A DNA stretch of 64,000 bases from Ferribacterium limneticum (GCF_020510565.1 NZ_CP075189.1:744001-808000); one strand, 5' to 3'. Shown: positions 34,431-43,422, counted from the first letter of the stretch. The notes: a model not told the origin generated them from the letters alone. A program made the numbers and translations.

Positions 34431-34506
34431 CGTAGGAGGCGGCAACGCTAGGCAAAATAACCTCATTGTGAAGCGAGCGCTTCACTGCAATTCTCTGTTG
34501 GGGTTG

Positions 34507-34533
34507 GGGTGCGTTACGACGCACCCTTTTTTT
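34507..34533 (+). terminator. Terminator after ccoIS
   Basis: GGGTGCGT, TACG, ACGCACCC then seven Ts; a perfect 8-bp stem. It separates ccoIS from the ccoNOQP transcript. Confidence 0.9.
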
Positions 34534-34601
34534 GTCCTGGCTCCGCATGTCAAGCGCCACACCTAGATATTTTGGACTATCTGCCTTAGATAATAGGTAG
34601 G

Positions 34602-34615
34602 TTGATCTAGGTCAA
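34602..34615. promoter_or_regulatory. FNR/Anr box upstream of ccoN
   Basis: TTGATCTAGGTCAA matches TTGATNNNNATCAA at all but one position, 97 bp upstream of the ccoN ATG. TAGAATAAC lies at 34632-34640, so the box would sit about 36-39 bases upstream of transcription, close to the class II activator position. cbb3 operons are commonly induced by FNR/Anr at low oxygen. Confidence 0.75.
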
Positions 34616-34711
34616 AACAGCGCCCCTGAACTAGAATAACATCGCTTTCCATGTGCCCCCTTGGGTTAAGGGAGGTGGGCATTCCGTTTTTTCTTTACGA
34701 GAGGTGGGTTC

Positions 34712-36136
34712 ATGTCTGGAACGAAAACCACATATAACGATAAAGTCGTACGGCAATTCGCTGTCATGACTGTTATTTGGGGCATTGTTGGCATGCTGGT
34801 TGGTGTCATCATCGCCGCGCAGTTGGTCTGGCCGGAGCTGAATATTGGCTTCCTGCACTTTGGCCGTTTACGCCCGTTGCATACCAACGCTGTTATTTTC
34901 GCGTTTGGTGGCTGCGCTCTGTTTGCAACGTCTTACTGGTGTGTTCAGCGCACCGGGCACACCCGCTTGTGGGGTGGTCCGCTGATTCCATTTACTTTCT
35001 GGGGTTGGCAGCTTGTCATTCTGTTGGCTGCAATTACTTTGCCCTTGGGTTTTACCCAGGGTAAGGAATATGCCGAGCTGGAATGGCCAATTGATATCCT
35101 GATCACGCTGGTCTGGGTTTCCTACGCAATTGTGTTCTTCGGCACCATCGGCAAGCGGACTGTTTCTCACATTTATGTGGCGAACTGGTTCTTTGGCGCG
35201 ATGATCATCGCCGTTGCCCTGTTGCACCTGGGTAATAGCGCTGTGCTGCCGGTCTCGTACCTGAAGTCCTACTCGGCCTACGCCGGTGTTCAGGATGCCA
35301 TGATTCAGTGGTGGTATGGCCACAACGCTGTAGGCTTCTTCCTGACAGCTGGCTTCCTCGGCATGATGTACTACTTCGTGCCGAAACAAGCTGGTCGCCC
35401 GGTTTACTCTTATCGTCTGTCCGTGGTTCACTTCTGGGCGCTGATTTTTACGTACATGTGGGCGGGCCCTCACCATCTGCATTACACCGCTCTGCCTGAC
35501 TGGACTCAGTCTGTCGGTATGGTCTTCTCGCTGATTCTGCTGGCTCCGTCCTGGGGTGGCATGATCAACGGCATCATGACCCTGTCCGGTGCCTGGCATA
35601 AGCTGCGCGACGATCCTGTCCTGAAGTTCCTGATCACCTCGCTCTCCTTCTACGGTATGTCTACGTTTGAAGGTCCGATGATGTCGATCAAGACGGTCAA
35701 TGCGCTGTCGCACTACACGGACTGGACTGTTGGTCACGTGCACTCCGGTGCTCTTGGCTGGGTGGCGATGGTTTCCATCGGCTCCATGTACTACCTGCTA
35801 CCGAAGCTCTTTGGCAAGACCGAAATGTATAGCACCAAGCTAATGACGACCCACTTCTGGGTTGCGACTATTGGCACTGTGCTCTATATCGCTTCTACCT
35901 GGATTTCCGGCGTTATGCAGGGGCTGATGTGGCGTGCAGTTAATGCTGACGGCACGCTGGCTTACAGCTTCGTCGAGTCCGTCAAGGGTTCCTACCCGTT
36001 CTGGGCGATCCGTTGGTTGGGTGGTGTTCTGTTCCTAGGCGGTATGCTGATCATGGCCTACAACATGTTCAAGACCATGGCTGGTGGAAACACCAAGGAC
36101 ACGCCGGTGATCGTTCCGGTTGGTCATCACGCCTGA
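34712..36136 (+). CDS. ccoN: CcoN, cbb3-type cytochrome c oxidase subunit I
   Basis: Catalytic heme-copper subunit, 474 residues, twelve transmembrane helices. Heme and CuB histidines fall in conserved segments: [20 protein letters not shown] (low-spin heme), [20 protein letters not shown] with the cross-linked Tyr, [15 protein letters not shown] (CuB His pair) and [15 protein letters not shown] (heme b3 and b). Ribosome site GAGAGGTGGG. Codon choice is T-rich compared with neighbours, as in highly expressed genes. First gene of ccoNOQP. Confidence 0.98.
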   Translation: MSGTKTTYNDKVVRQFAVMTVIWGIVGMLVGVIIAAQLVWPELNIGFLHFGRLRPLHTNAVIFAFGGCALFATSYWCVQRTGHTRLWGGPLIPFTFWGWQLVILLAAITLPLGFTQGKEYAELEWPIDILITLVWVSYAIVFFGTIGKRTVSHIYVANWFFGAMIIAVALLHLGNSAVLPVSYLKSYSAYAGVQDAMIQWWYGHNAVGFFLTAGFLGMMYYFVPKQAGRPVYSYRLSVVHFWALIFTYMWAGPHHLHYTALPDWTQSVGMVFSLILLAPSWGGMINGIMTLSGAWHKLRDDPVLKFLITSLSFYGMSTFEGPMMSIKTVNALSHYTDWTVGHVHSGALGWVAMVSIGSMYYLLPKLFGKTEMYSTKLMTTHFWVATIGTVLYIASTWISGVMQGLMWRAVNADGTLAYSFVESVKGSYPFWAIRWLGGVLFLGGMLIMAYNMFKTMAGGNTKDTPVIVPVGHHA

Positions 36137-36152
36137 TTAGGGGGGAATAACA

Positions 36153-36788
36153 ATGCTCAAACACGAACAAATTGAAAAGAGCGTAACGCTCCTTATCATT
36201 CTTACGCTGTTGGTTGTGATCTGGGGTGGTTTGCTGGAAATTGTTCCGCTGTTCTTCCAGAAATCCACCACGACTCCGGTTGAAGGCACCAAGCCGTACG
36301 ATGCTGTGCGTCTTGCTGGTCGCGACATTTATATCCGTGAAGGCTGCTACAACTGCCATTCACAGATGATTCGTCCGTTCCGTGCCGAAACCGAGCGCTA
36401 CGGTCACTACTCAGTTGCGGGCGAGTACGTTTATGATCACCCGTTCCAGTGGGGCTCCAAGCGTACCGGTCCTGACATCCATCGCGTTGGCGGCCGTTAC
36501 TCTGACGAGTGGCAGCGCGCTCACCTGATCAATCCTCGTGACGTGGTTCCCGAGTCCAACATGCCTGCCTTCGCCTTCCTGGGGAACACCAAGGCCAAGG
36601 ATTCGGTTGGCGCCGACATCGAGAAGAAGATGCAGGTCATGCGCACCTACGCCAATGTCCGCGGTATTCCTACCTACTCTGACGAAGAGATCAAGGGTGC
36701 CAAGGCAGCTATCGGTGACAAGACCGAACTCGACGTCCTGATTGCGTACCTACAGGGCATGGGTACGGCACTGAAGAACGTCAAGTAA
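36153..36788 (+). CDS. ccoO: CcoO, cbb3 oxidase monoheme cytochrome c subunit
   Basis: 211 residues: an N-terminal membrane anchor ([20 protein letters not shown]) and one c-type heme motif [14 protein letters not shown] with axial Met in [12 protein letters not shown]. Passes electrons from CcoP to CcoN on the periplasmic side. AGGGGGGAATAAC precedes the ATG. Length and motif spacing match the family. Confidence 0.97.
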   Translation: MLKHEQIEKSVTLLIILTLLVVIWGGLLEIVPLFFQKSTTTPVEGTKPYDAVRLAGRDIYIREGCYNCHSQMIRPFRAETERYGHYSVAGEYVYDHPFQWGSKRTGPDIHRVGGRYSDEWQRAHLINPRDVVPESNMPAFAFLGNTKAKDSVGADIEKKMQVMRTYANVRGIPTYSDEEIKGAKAAIGDKTELDVLIAYLQGMGTALKNVK

Positions 36789-36793
36789 TAGCC

Positions 36794-36970
36794 ATGGACA
36801 TCAACGATCTGCGTTCCATCGTTACGGTTGTCGGGTTGCTTTGCTTCCTGGGAATCGTGGGGTGGGCCTACGGCAAGGGTAGCAAGAAGGGGTTTGAGGA
36901 AGCTGCCAACTTGCCGTTCGCGGAGCATGATGATCAGGGTGCGACGTCAAAGCCGTCGCACCCCCGCTGA
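36794..36970 (+). CDS. ccoQ: CcoQ, small cbb3 oxidase subunit
   Basis: 58 residues: MDINDLRSIVTVVGLLCFLG then IVGWAYGKGSKKGFEEAANL, one transmembrane helix and the FxxAxxLPF motif common to CcoQ. Five bases after the ccoO stop and 14 before ccoP. Stabilises the oxidase complex. Confidence 0.93.
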   Translation: MDINDLRSIVTVVGLLCFLGIVGWAYGKGSKKGFEEAANLPFAEHDDQGATSKPSHPR

Positions 36971-36984
36971 AAAAAGGAAAGCAA

Positions 36985-37884
36985 ATGAGCGATTTCGTTA
37001 GCGATTTTTGGAACATGTACGTGGTTGTGATTGTGGTGGGTAGCATTCTCGCCTGCGCAATTCTTCTCTACATGCAGGGTAAGGCGACCTTCACCCCAGG
37101 CAAGACGATGGGGCACGTTTGGGATGAAACATTGGAGGAGTACAACAATCCAATGCCCAAGTGGTGGAGCTGGATGTTCATCATCACGGTTATCTTCGCC
37201 TTCGTTTACCTCGCGCTGTATCCGGGCTTGGGTAATTACAAGGGCATGCTGGGCTGGACGTCAGGTGGTCAGCACAAGGCAGAAGTCGACAAGATGGATG
37301 CTACGGTCAAGCCACTGTTCGACAAGTTCATGGCCATGGATGTCAAGGCTGTTGCCGGCGACAAGCAAGCCATGGAAATGGGCAAGCGCCTGTACCTGAC
37401 CTACTGCATGCAGTGTCACGGTGCTGATGCGCGTGGTGCCAAGGGTTTCCCGAATCTGACCGACGCTGACTGGCAGTATGGCGGTGAGCCGGATCAGATC
37501 AAGGAAACCATTTCCAACGGCCGTATGGGCGTCATGCCTCCGCATGAGCAGTTGGGTGCAGATAGCATCAAGGATCTGGCCAACTACGTCCGTTCGCTGT
37601 CTGGCCTGCCGAATGACTCCGTGCGTTCTGCCAAGGGCAAGGAAACCTTTGCCTCTGCAGGTTGCGTCGGTTGCCACGGCATGGAAGCCACGGGTATGGC
37701 CGCTGTCGGTGCTCCCAATCTGACCGACAAGATCTGGTTGTATGGTTCTTCTGAAGCGACCATCACCGAAACGATCACCAAGGGTCGTCAGAACCAGATG
37801 CCTGCCTGGAAGGAATTCCTGGGCGACGCCAAGGTGCATCTGCTGTCAGCTTACGTGATCAGCCTGAGTCAAGGCGCCAAGTAA
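36985..37884 (+). CDS. ccoP: CcoP, cbb3 oxidase diheme cytochrome c subunit
   Basis: 299 residues: N-terminal hairpin of two membrane segments (WNMYVVVIVVGSILACAILL; WSWMFIITVIFAFVYLALYP) and two cytochrome c domains with YCMQCHGADARG and GCVGCHGMEATGM. Entry point for electrons from soluble cytochrome c. AAAAAAGGAAAGCAA is the ribosome site. Ends the ccoNOQP operon at a strong terminator. Confidence 0.97.
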   Translation: MSDFVSDFWNMYVVVIVVGSILACAILLYMQGKATFTPGKTMGHVWDETLEEYNNPMPKWWSWMFIITVIFAFVYLALYPGLGNYKGMLGWTSGGQHKAEVDKMDATVKPLFDKFMAMDVKAVAGDKQAMEMGKRLYLTYCMQCHGADARGAKGFPNLTDADWQYGGEPDQIKETISNGRMGVMPPHEQLGADSIKDLANYVRSLSGLPNDSVRSAKGKETFASAGCVGCHGMEATGMAAVGAPNLTDKIWLYGSSEATITETITKGRQNQMPAWKEFLGDAKVHLLSAYVISLSQGAK

Positions 37885-37892
37885 TTGGTTGA

Positions 37893-37926
37893 AACGGGGC
37901 GGCATAGCCGCCCCGTTTTTCTTTTG
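37893..37926 (+). terminator. Terminator after ccoNOQP
   Basis: CGGGGCGGC, ATA, GCCGCCCCG followed by TTTTTCTTTT; a 9-bp GC-rich stem, 10 bp after the ccoP stop. Confidence 0.92.
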
Positions 37927-37945
37927 TATTTGAAAATGCTGATTT

Positions 37946-38003
37946 GTATCTAAATTGCGTTGAAAAAACGCTGGGCACGGCACGCTCAGCGCAATTTAGA
38001 TAC
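37946..38003. promoter_or_regulatory. Perfect 14-bp inverted repeat in the ccoG leader
   Basis: Arms GTATCTAAATTGCG (37946-37959) and CGCAATTTAGATAC (37990-38003) with a 30-base spacer that itself holds CGCTG/CAGCG. The right arm ends where the ribosome-binding stretch GGATAAG begins, 10 bases before the ccoG ATG at 38014. It could be an RNA hairpin that controls ccoG translation or a two-site operator; neither is shown. Confidence 0.6.
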
Positions 38004-38013
38004 GGATAAGACA

Positions 38014-39435
38014 ATGACGGAACCCTCTAGCAATAGCCCTCACGCCAAATCTGCCGATACCCAGGTGGAAGTTTCTTTTTACGAGAAACACAAAAAGGTC
38101 TATATCCGTGACGTCAAGGGGTGGTGGAATAATTGGCGATGGGTTCTGGTCTGGGTTACCCAAATTCTTTTTTACTGTGCGCCGTGGCTCGAGTGGAATG
38201 GTCGTCAGGCCGTTTTGCTGCATCTGGTTGAACGAAAATTCTATTTGTTCGGACTTGTCCTGTGGCCCCAGGATGTTTTCTACCTGGCTTTGCTGCTTAT
38301 CGTTTCTGCTTATGCGCTGTTCTTGTTCACGGCGATTGCCGGGCGCTTGTTCTGCGGGTATGCCTGTCCGCAGACCGTGTACACCGAAATATTCATGTGG
38401 GTTGAGAACCGGATCGAAGGAGAACGTTCGGCGCGCATGAAGTTGGACAAAGGGCCGATGACGGTTAGGAAATTCGGTCTGAAGGCTGCGAAGCACGCCA
38501 TATGGTTGCTGATCTCACTATGGACGGGGTTTACGCTGGTTGCTTATTTCACGCCAGTAAGCGAACTGCTTGCCGCGCTGCCTTTTGGATTTTCCGGGTG
38601 GGAGCTGTTCTGGACCTTTTTCTATGGTGGCTTCTGCTACATGCAGGCCGGCTTCCTTCGGGAACAGGTTTGCAAGTATATGTGCCCCTATGCGCGTTTT
38701 CAGGGGGTTATGTTCGATCCCGATACGCTGATCATCACTTACGACCCGGAACGGGGGGAGCCGCGTGGCGCGCGCAAGAAGGCCGTGAATGCCAAGGAGG
38801 CTGGTCAGGGCGATTGCGTGGACTGTGGTTTGTGCGTGGTGGTTTGCCCGACCGGTATCGATATCCGTAAGGGGCAGCAATACGAATGTATCGGTTGCGG
38901 GGCGTGTATTGATGCTTGTGACCCGGTAATGGACAAGGTGGGGCTGCCCAGGGGGCTGATCCGCTATACTACGGAAAATGCGCTGACGAAGCACTTTACC
39001 TCCGAGGAGGTCATTGCGCATCTTGTTCGACCACGGATCATCCTGTACACGACGATTCTGACGGCTATCACGATTGCAGCAATCTGGTCCTTGGCGGTGC
39101 GCGTGCCCTTGAAGGTGGATGTTATTCGCGACCGTTCTCTCCTGGCGCGAGAGGCTGACGACGGGCGTATCGAAAACGTCTATAACCTAAAAATAATGAA
39201 TACCACCGAAGAGCCAAAGCGATATGCATTGTCGGTTGAGGGTATGGAGGGGGTGGAAATTGTTGGTGACCGTATCGTTGAGGTTGCCAGTGCCGAGAAC
39301 CATGAAGTGACCATCGTTGTTCGTGTGCCGCCGGAGTCCGGAAAGAAAGGCGCGAACACCATTTATTTTGATATCAAGGCCCAGAACCACGAGAAAATCG
39401 CGGTTCACGAAAAGGCCTCATTCCTGATGCCCTGA
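38014..39435 (+). CDS. ccoG: CcoG/FixG, cbb3 assembly iron-sulfur protein
   Basis: 473 residues from ATG 38014: several transmembrane helices in the first half with FCGYACPQTVYTE and CKYMCPYARFQG, two 4Fe-4S cluster motifs (CVDCGLCVVVCPTGIDI; CIGCGACIDACDPVM) and a periplasmic immunoglobulin-like C-terminal domain (about 375-473). Acts as a copper reductase in cbb3 maturation in studied species. A TTG-initiated form from 37960 is possible but the ATG fits CcoG N-termini and a weak site GGATAAG. The stop is one base before ccoH. Confidence 0.95.
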   Translation: MTEPSSNSPHAKSADTQVEVSFYEKHKKVYIRDVKGWWNNWRWVLVWVTQILFYCAPWLEWNGRQAVLLHLVERKFYLFGLVLWPQDVFYLALLLIVSAYALFLFTAIAGRLFCGYACPQTVYTEIFMWVENRIEGERSARMKLDKGPMTVRKFGLKAAKHAIWLLISLWTGFTLVAYFTPVSELLAALPFGFSGWELFWTFFYGGFCYMQAGFLREQVCKYMCPYARFQGVMFDPDTLIITYDPERGEPRGARKKAVNAKEAGQGDCVDCGLCVVVCPTGIDIRKGQQYECIGCGACIDACDPVMDKVGLPRGLIRYTTENALTKHFTSEEVIAHLVRPRIILYTTILTAITIAAIWSLAVRVPLKVDVIRDRSLLAREADDGRIENVYNLKIMNTTEEPKRYALSVEGMEGVEIVGDRIVEVASAENHEVTIVVRVPPESGKKGANTIYFDIKAQNHEKIAVHEKASFLMP

Positions 39436-39436
39436 C

Positions 39437-39958
39437 ATGAGTAACGCAATGACATTGAAGAACGACAATCAACCTTGGTACAAGGAGCGCTGGCCCTGGT
39501 TTCTGATGGCTGGGCCGGGCATTGTTATCGTCGCAGGATTCATCACGCTATGGCTGGCCGTTGTCAGTAACGACGGTTTGGTGACGGATGACTATTACAA
39601 GCAGGGTTTGTCTGTTAATCAGAGCTTGCAGCGCGACCAAAAGGCCGGCAGCCTTGGCTTGCATGGCGATGTAATGCGTTCAGGCCCTAATTTGCGACTG
39701 TTGCTGAGCGCGGAACGCGACGCAACTTTTCCGTCGGAGATCACGTTCAAACTTGCGCATCCGACGCGTGCCGGACAGGACCAGTTGGTCAAGATGACTT
39801 TGGAAGGACAGGGCTTCTATAGTGGCAAGCTGGCTACGGAAGTCTCTGGGCGTTGGCTTGTTTCGATTGAGGATCCCGCGGCTCAATGGCGGCTCCAAGG
39901 CAATTGGCAGGCTGATTCGGTGGAACCGTTGCGCCTGACGGCGCGCACGGGAAATTAG
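39437..39958 (+). CDS. ccoH: CcoH/FixH, cbb3 assembly protein
   Basis: 173 residues: one transmembrane helix (WPWFLMAGPGIVIVAGFITLW), then the periplasmic FixH domain with VTDDYYKQGLSVNQSLQRDQ, the family hallmark, and a beta-rich C-terminus. Interacts with the oxidase complex during assembly. One base after the ccoG stop. Confidence 0.94.
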   Translation: MSNAMTLKNDNQPWYKERWPWFLMAGPGIVIVAGFITLWLAVVSNDGLVTDDYYKQGLSVNQSLQRDQKAGSLGLHGDVMRSGPNLRLLLSAERDATFPSEITFKLAHPTRAGQDQLVKMTLEGQGFYSGKLATEVSGRWLVSIEDPAAQWRLQGNWQADSVEPLRLTARTGN

Positions 39959-39986
39959 TTTTTTATTTGTTACTGGGAGGTGACAT

Positions 39987-40127
39987 ATGGCGTGGGAACT
40001 TTTGTTTAGCAGCGATTTTGGTCTGATGAGCTTCGCCGTGATCGTGGGTGTTCTGGTCATTGGTGTAGTCATGGGCAAGATGTACTCCAACAAGATGGAC
40101 GAAGATTCACGCAAGGCCGGCAAGTAA
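39987..40127 (+). CDS. Small DUF3149-like membrane protein
   Basis: 46 residues: MAWELLFSSDFGLMSFAVIV then GVLVIGVVMGKMYSNKMDED, one transmembrane helix and a charged tail. The W-x-x-LFSSDxGLxS opening is that of the DUF3149 family, of unknown function. GGGAGGTGACAT is a strong ribosome site, supporting translation. It is the last gene of the ccoGH unit and is followed by a terminator, so a role with the cbb3 oxidase is plausible but unproven. Confidence 0.82.
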   Translation: MAWELLFSSDFGLMSFAVIVGVLVIGVVMGKMYSNKMDEDSRKAGK

Positions 40128-40169
40128 GGCGCCGCCCTGCGCGTCGCTCGTTGAGTGATGGCAGCTATA

Positions 40170-40209
40170 AACCCCTGATTTGCTTAGCGGATCAGGGGTT
40201 TGTTTTTTG
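40170..40209 (+). terminator. Terminator after the ccoGH unit
   Basis: Perfect stem AACCCCTGAT/ATCAGGGGTT with an 11-base loop, then TGTTTTTTG. Confidence 0.88.
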
Positions 40210-40233
40210 TGTCGAAAACGGTAAAACTGGCGC

Positions 40234-40881
40234 ATGCTGATTCGTGCCATAGTCATTTCCGTTTTGTTGCATGTGGTGATCCTGGTGTCGCCGAATTATC
40301 TTGGCGAACTGGCTCGGACAGCGCCTGACGGCGATGGAGTGAGCGCCTTGAGTGTGGTCATTGCCTCTCAGCGCGGGATTGATTCGCTTGATCCCGGAAT
40401 TCGCAAGGCTGCGATGATCAAAGCTCGGGCTGCCGTTCGAGCTCCCGACGCACCACCCAAATCAACAGCAGAAAATTTCAATTTTGGCCCATTTTTCCGG
40501 TCGACCGTAGAGCCTGCTGTTTCCGGAGAGGCGAGGTCGGATCGCTCGCTTGAGGTGACTCCGATTGATGTGCCAGTGGCCTCAGTTGAGGAAATTGGGC
40601 GGTATCGATTGAACGTTGCACGGAGCGCCCGCCAGTTCAAGGTCTATCCCCCTCTGGCTCGGGAGAAGGGGTGGGAAGGCGTGGTCCAGGTCTCGGTTTC
40701 CATGCCAACAGGACAGGGGACCCCGATGGTCTCGCTGGTTAACTCATCCGGTTACGAATTACTTGATTCCCAGGCGCTTGAAATGGTTACGCAGGCGGTC
40801 AATCTGGCGGTTTTGCCGGAGGGCATGCGGGGCCGGCGTATGGCGATTTCCTTGCCGGTGGAATACCGCCTCGGCGACTGA
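40234..40881 (+). CDS. TonB-family energy transducer-like protein
   Basis: 215 residues: N-terminal membrane anchor (MLIRAIVISVLLHVVILVSP, with the SxxxH-type His typical of TonB), a linker, and a C-terminal TonB domain (about 125-213) with YPPLAREKGWEGVVQVSV and a final SLPVEYRL. Residues 81-92 (NFNFGPFFRSTV) in the linker are encoded by the dispersed element. The usual Pro-rich spacer is weak and no ExbBD or TonB-dependent receptor is adjacent, so its partner is unknown. Confidence 0.8.
   Translation: MLIRAIVISVLLHVVILVSPNYLGELARTAPDGDGVSALSVVIASQRGIDSLDPGIRKAAMIKARAAVRAPDAPPKSTAENFNFGPFFRSTVEPAVSGEARSDRSLEVTPIDVPVASVEEIGRYRLNVARSARQFKVYPPLAREKGWEGVVQVSVSMPTGQGTPMVSLVNSSGYELLDSQALEMVTQAVNLAVLPEGMRGRRMAISLPVEYRLGD
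40475..40510 (+). repeat. Dispersed ~35-bp element, copy 8 (inside TonB-like gene)
   Basis: Reads ATTTCAATTTTGGCCCA, TTTTT, then CCGGTCGACCGTAG, with one change in the core. Read in a different frame from copies 5 and 7. Confidence 0.8.
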
Positions 40882-40887
40882 CGAGGC

Positions 40888-41424
40888 CTATGTGGCCAGA
40901 ATTTCGGATTCGTGAAAGCCGAATGTACCTTTTGCGCGATCAGCAAGGTATCGCTCAAGGCACAAGCTGACGCTGCGAAACGCCAGTTCATTCCAGGGAA
41001 TCTCCTCTGGGTGGCACAGGCTGACTTCAAGGCTCTCCTCGCCAGCAGAAAAGTGCGGGCTGCTCATGCGGCCGCGATAGAACAAATGGACCTGGTTGAT
41101 ATGAGCGATGCTGATCATGGCGAACGGTGCATCAATCAGAATCCTCGCTCCCGCTTCTTCGTGTGTTTCCCGAATCGCTGCCTGCGCCGTGGTTTCGCCA
41201 TTTTCCATGAAGCCGGCAGGAAGTGTCCAGAAGCCGTGTCGTGGCTCGATGGCACGGCGGCAGAGCAGGATTCTATCCTCCCATTCCGCGACGCAACCGA
41301 CCACCAGACGCGGGTTTTCATAGTGGATGTATCCGCACGTATCACACACGTGTCGCGGTAGCGAATCTCCCGGAGGAATAGCCAAGCTGACATGTGCGCC
41401 GCAGTGGTTGCAGTATTGGATCAT
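40888..41424 (-). CDS. Zinc-ribbon Nudix hydrolase
   Basis: 178 residues: N-terminal zinc ribbon (YCNHCGAHV, HVCDTCGYIHYENP; four Cys) and a Nudix domain whose box is complete, GFMENGETTAQAAIRETHEEAG. The zinc-ribbon plus Nudix layout recalls NADH pyrophosphatase-like and YjaD/NudF groups, but the NudC-specific SQPWPFPxS stretch is absent, so the substrate is undefined. Convergent with the TonB-like gene, divergent from motA. Confidence 0.9.
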   Translation of the reverse strand: MIQYCNHCGAHVSLAIPPGDSLPRHVCDTCGYIHYENPRLVVGCVAEWEDRILLCRRAIEPRHGFWTLPAGFMENGETTAQAAIRETHEEAGARILIDAPFAMISIAHINQVHLFYRGRMSSPHFSAGEESLEVSLCHPEEIPWNELAFRSVSLCLERYLADRAKGTFGFHESEILAT

Positions 41425-41589
41425 GGGCTGTGGATCGGTGTCGTAATATGCTTCAGTCTACCACCGGGCATTTCCGCCAAGTCGGCTCTCTCTTTCTTTG
41501 CACGCCGGCAATTCAAGTGGCTACAATAGCGAAAACCAATTACTGGGCGGATCTGCGCTGGTTTTTGCCGGCGCGACAGGGGGCTTTGC

Positions 41590-42447
41590 ATGTTTCTGAT
41601 TGTTGGTTACGTCATCATTCTGGCCTCGGCGCTGGGAACGTATGCACTGCACGGGAGTCTCCTCGCGCTATGGGTGCCGACCGAGTACGTCGCGATTATC
41701 GGTTTGACCATCGGTTACTTCGTTGCGGCCAATGACATCAAGATCATCAAGGCGACGGTTGGTGCCGTTCCTGGCATTCTCAAAGGATCAAAATACAACA
41801 AGGCATTCTATGTCGATGCCTTGGCCATGCTTTTCGAAATCCTCGGCAAGGTGCGCAAGGAAGGTCTGATGTCCATCGAGGGGGATATCGAAAATCCCGA
41901 AGCCAGCCCGATTTTCAGCAAATATCCGAATCTGGTGCATGACCATCATGTGATGGAATTTACTTGCGACTACCTTCGGATGATGGTCGGCGGGAATCTG
42001 AATACGGTTGAAATCGAAAGCTTGATGGATGTCGAGCTGGAAACACATCATCACGAAGCAGCGGAACCCGGTCATGTCGTGGCCAGCATTGCTGGTGCCG
42101 TGCCGGCCTTCGGTATCGTGGTGGCGGTGATGGGCGTCGTGAACGTGATGGGGTCGGTGGGCAGCCCACCAGCCGTGCTGGGGAAAATGATCGGCGGGGC
42201 GCTGGTCGGAACCTTTCTCGGTATCCTGATTTCCTACGGCTTCGTCGAGCCGGTTGCCAAACTGCTGGAACAAAAGGCCGCCGAAGGGGCGACGATCTAC
42301 AAGACCATCAAGATGGTTCTATTGGCCTCCATGTCCGGCTATGCACCACAGGTCGCCATCGAGTTCGGTCGCAAGACCCTGGGTTCGCATGAACGCCCCA
42401 GCTTTATCGAACTTGAGGAAGAGCTGAAAGCTCGAAAAGGCAAATAG
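41590..42447 (+). CDS. motA: MotA, flagellar motor stator protein
   Basis: 285 residues, four transmembrane helices, MotA/TolQ/ExbB family. Conserved helix segments MFLIVGYVIILASALGTYAL and SIAGAVPAFGIVVAVMGVVN, and the charged cytoplasmic loop (KVRKEGLMSIEGDIENP) that contacts FliG. With MotB it forms the proton-driven stator. It is followed 27 bp later by motB. Confidence 0.95.
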   Translation: MFLIVGYVIILASALGTYALHGSLLALWVPTEYVAIIGLTIGYFVAANDIKIIKATVGAVPGILKGSKYNKAFYVDALAMLFEILGKVRKEGLMSIEGDIENPEASPIFSKYPNLVHDHHVMEFTCDYLRMMVGGNLNTVEIESLMDVELETHHHEAAEPGHVVASIAGAVPAFGIVVAVMGVVNVMGSVGSPPAVLGKMIGGALVGTFLGILISYGFVEPVAKLLEQKAAEGATIYKTIKMVLLASMSGYAPQVAIEFGRKTLGSHERPSFIELEEELKARKGK

Positions 42448-42474
42448 CATGTCGTCAGTCATTAGATAAATACG

Positions 42475-43422
42475 ATGAGCGACGATTCGACACGCCCCAT
42501 AGTTATCAAGCGCAAGAAGGTTGTTGCCGGCGGAGCGCATGGCGGCGCCTGGAAGATCGCCTATGCCGACTTCGTGACGGCAATGATGGCCTTCTTCCTG
42601 TTGATGTGGCTGCTTGGCTCGACTGCCAAGGGTGACCTTCAGGGGATTGCCGACCATTTCCAGAATCCGCTGAAAGTTTCCATGCAGGGCGGTAGTGGCT
42701 CGGGCGATGCGACCAGCGTCCTTCAGGGGGGCGGGAAGGATTTGACGCGTCAGTCCGGGCAAGTCAAGCGCGGCGATGTTGAGGCCAAGAAATCAACTTC
42801 TTTCTCTAAGGAAGCTCAGGCCGAATTTCGCCGCAAGGAGCAGGAGCGCCTGGAGAGTCTGAAGGCTGAGATCGAAAAAATGATCGAGCAGAGCCCCCAA
42901 TTGGCCCAGTTCAAAAAGCAGATGTTGCTCGATATAACCTCAGAGGGGCTGCGCATCCAGATCATCGACGAGCAGAATCGGCCGATGTTTGATTCCAGCA
43001 GTGCCGATCTCAAGCCCTACACGCGCGATATCCTGCGCCAGATTGGCCAAGCGCTGAACGGTGTGGCAAATCGGATCAGTCTCGCCGGACACACTGATGC
43101 ATCGCAGTTTTCCGGTGGCGAAAAGGGTTTCTCAAATTGGGAACTCTCTGCCAATCGGGCAAATGCATCCAGGCGCGAGTTGGTCCTTGGTGGCATGGAC
43201 GACAGCAAGGTAATACGTGTCGTCGGCCTCGCCTCGACTGTTCTTTTTGACAAAAACGACCCGCTGAATTCTGTTAATCGGAGAATCAGTATCGTTGTCC
43301 TGAATCGCAAGACGGAGACAGCCATTTTGCAGGAAGAAGGACCCGAGTCTGAGGCCGGTGAGGAGGAGCTTCTTCCTGAAGGCTTGAAACTGCCTGGCGC
43401 TGGAAAAGGCACTGCCGGATAA
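42475..43422 (+). CDS. motB: MotB, flagellar motor stator protein
   Basis: 315 residues. The N-terminal segment GGAWKIAYADFVTAMMAFFLL contains the proton-carrying Asp32 in its single transmembrane helix, followed by a plug/linker and an OmpA-like peptidoglycan-binding domain (about 165-285; RPMFDSSSADLKPYTRD, ISLAGHTDASQFSGG). The N-terminus IVIKRKKVVAGGAHGG is typical of MotB. No terminator is obvious downstream; the chemotaxis cluster starts about 300 bp later. Confidence 0.95.
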   Translation: MSDDSTRPIVIKRKKVVAGGAHGGAWKIAYADFVTAMMAFFLLMWLLGSTAKGDLQGIADHFQNPLKVSMQGGSGSGDATSVLQGGGKDLTRQSGQVKRGDVEAKKSTSFSKEAQAEFRRKEQERLESLKAEIEKMIEQSPQLAQFKKQMLLDITSEGLRIQIIDEQNRPMFDSSSADLKPYTRDILRQIGQALNGVANRISLAGHTDASQFSGGEKGFSNWELSANRANASRRELVLGGMDDSKVIRVVGLASTVLFDKNDPLNSVNRRISIVVLNRKTETAILQEEGPESEAGEEELLPEGLKLPGAGKGTAG

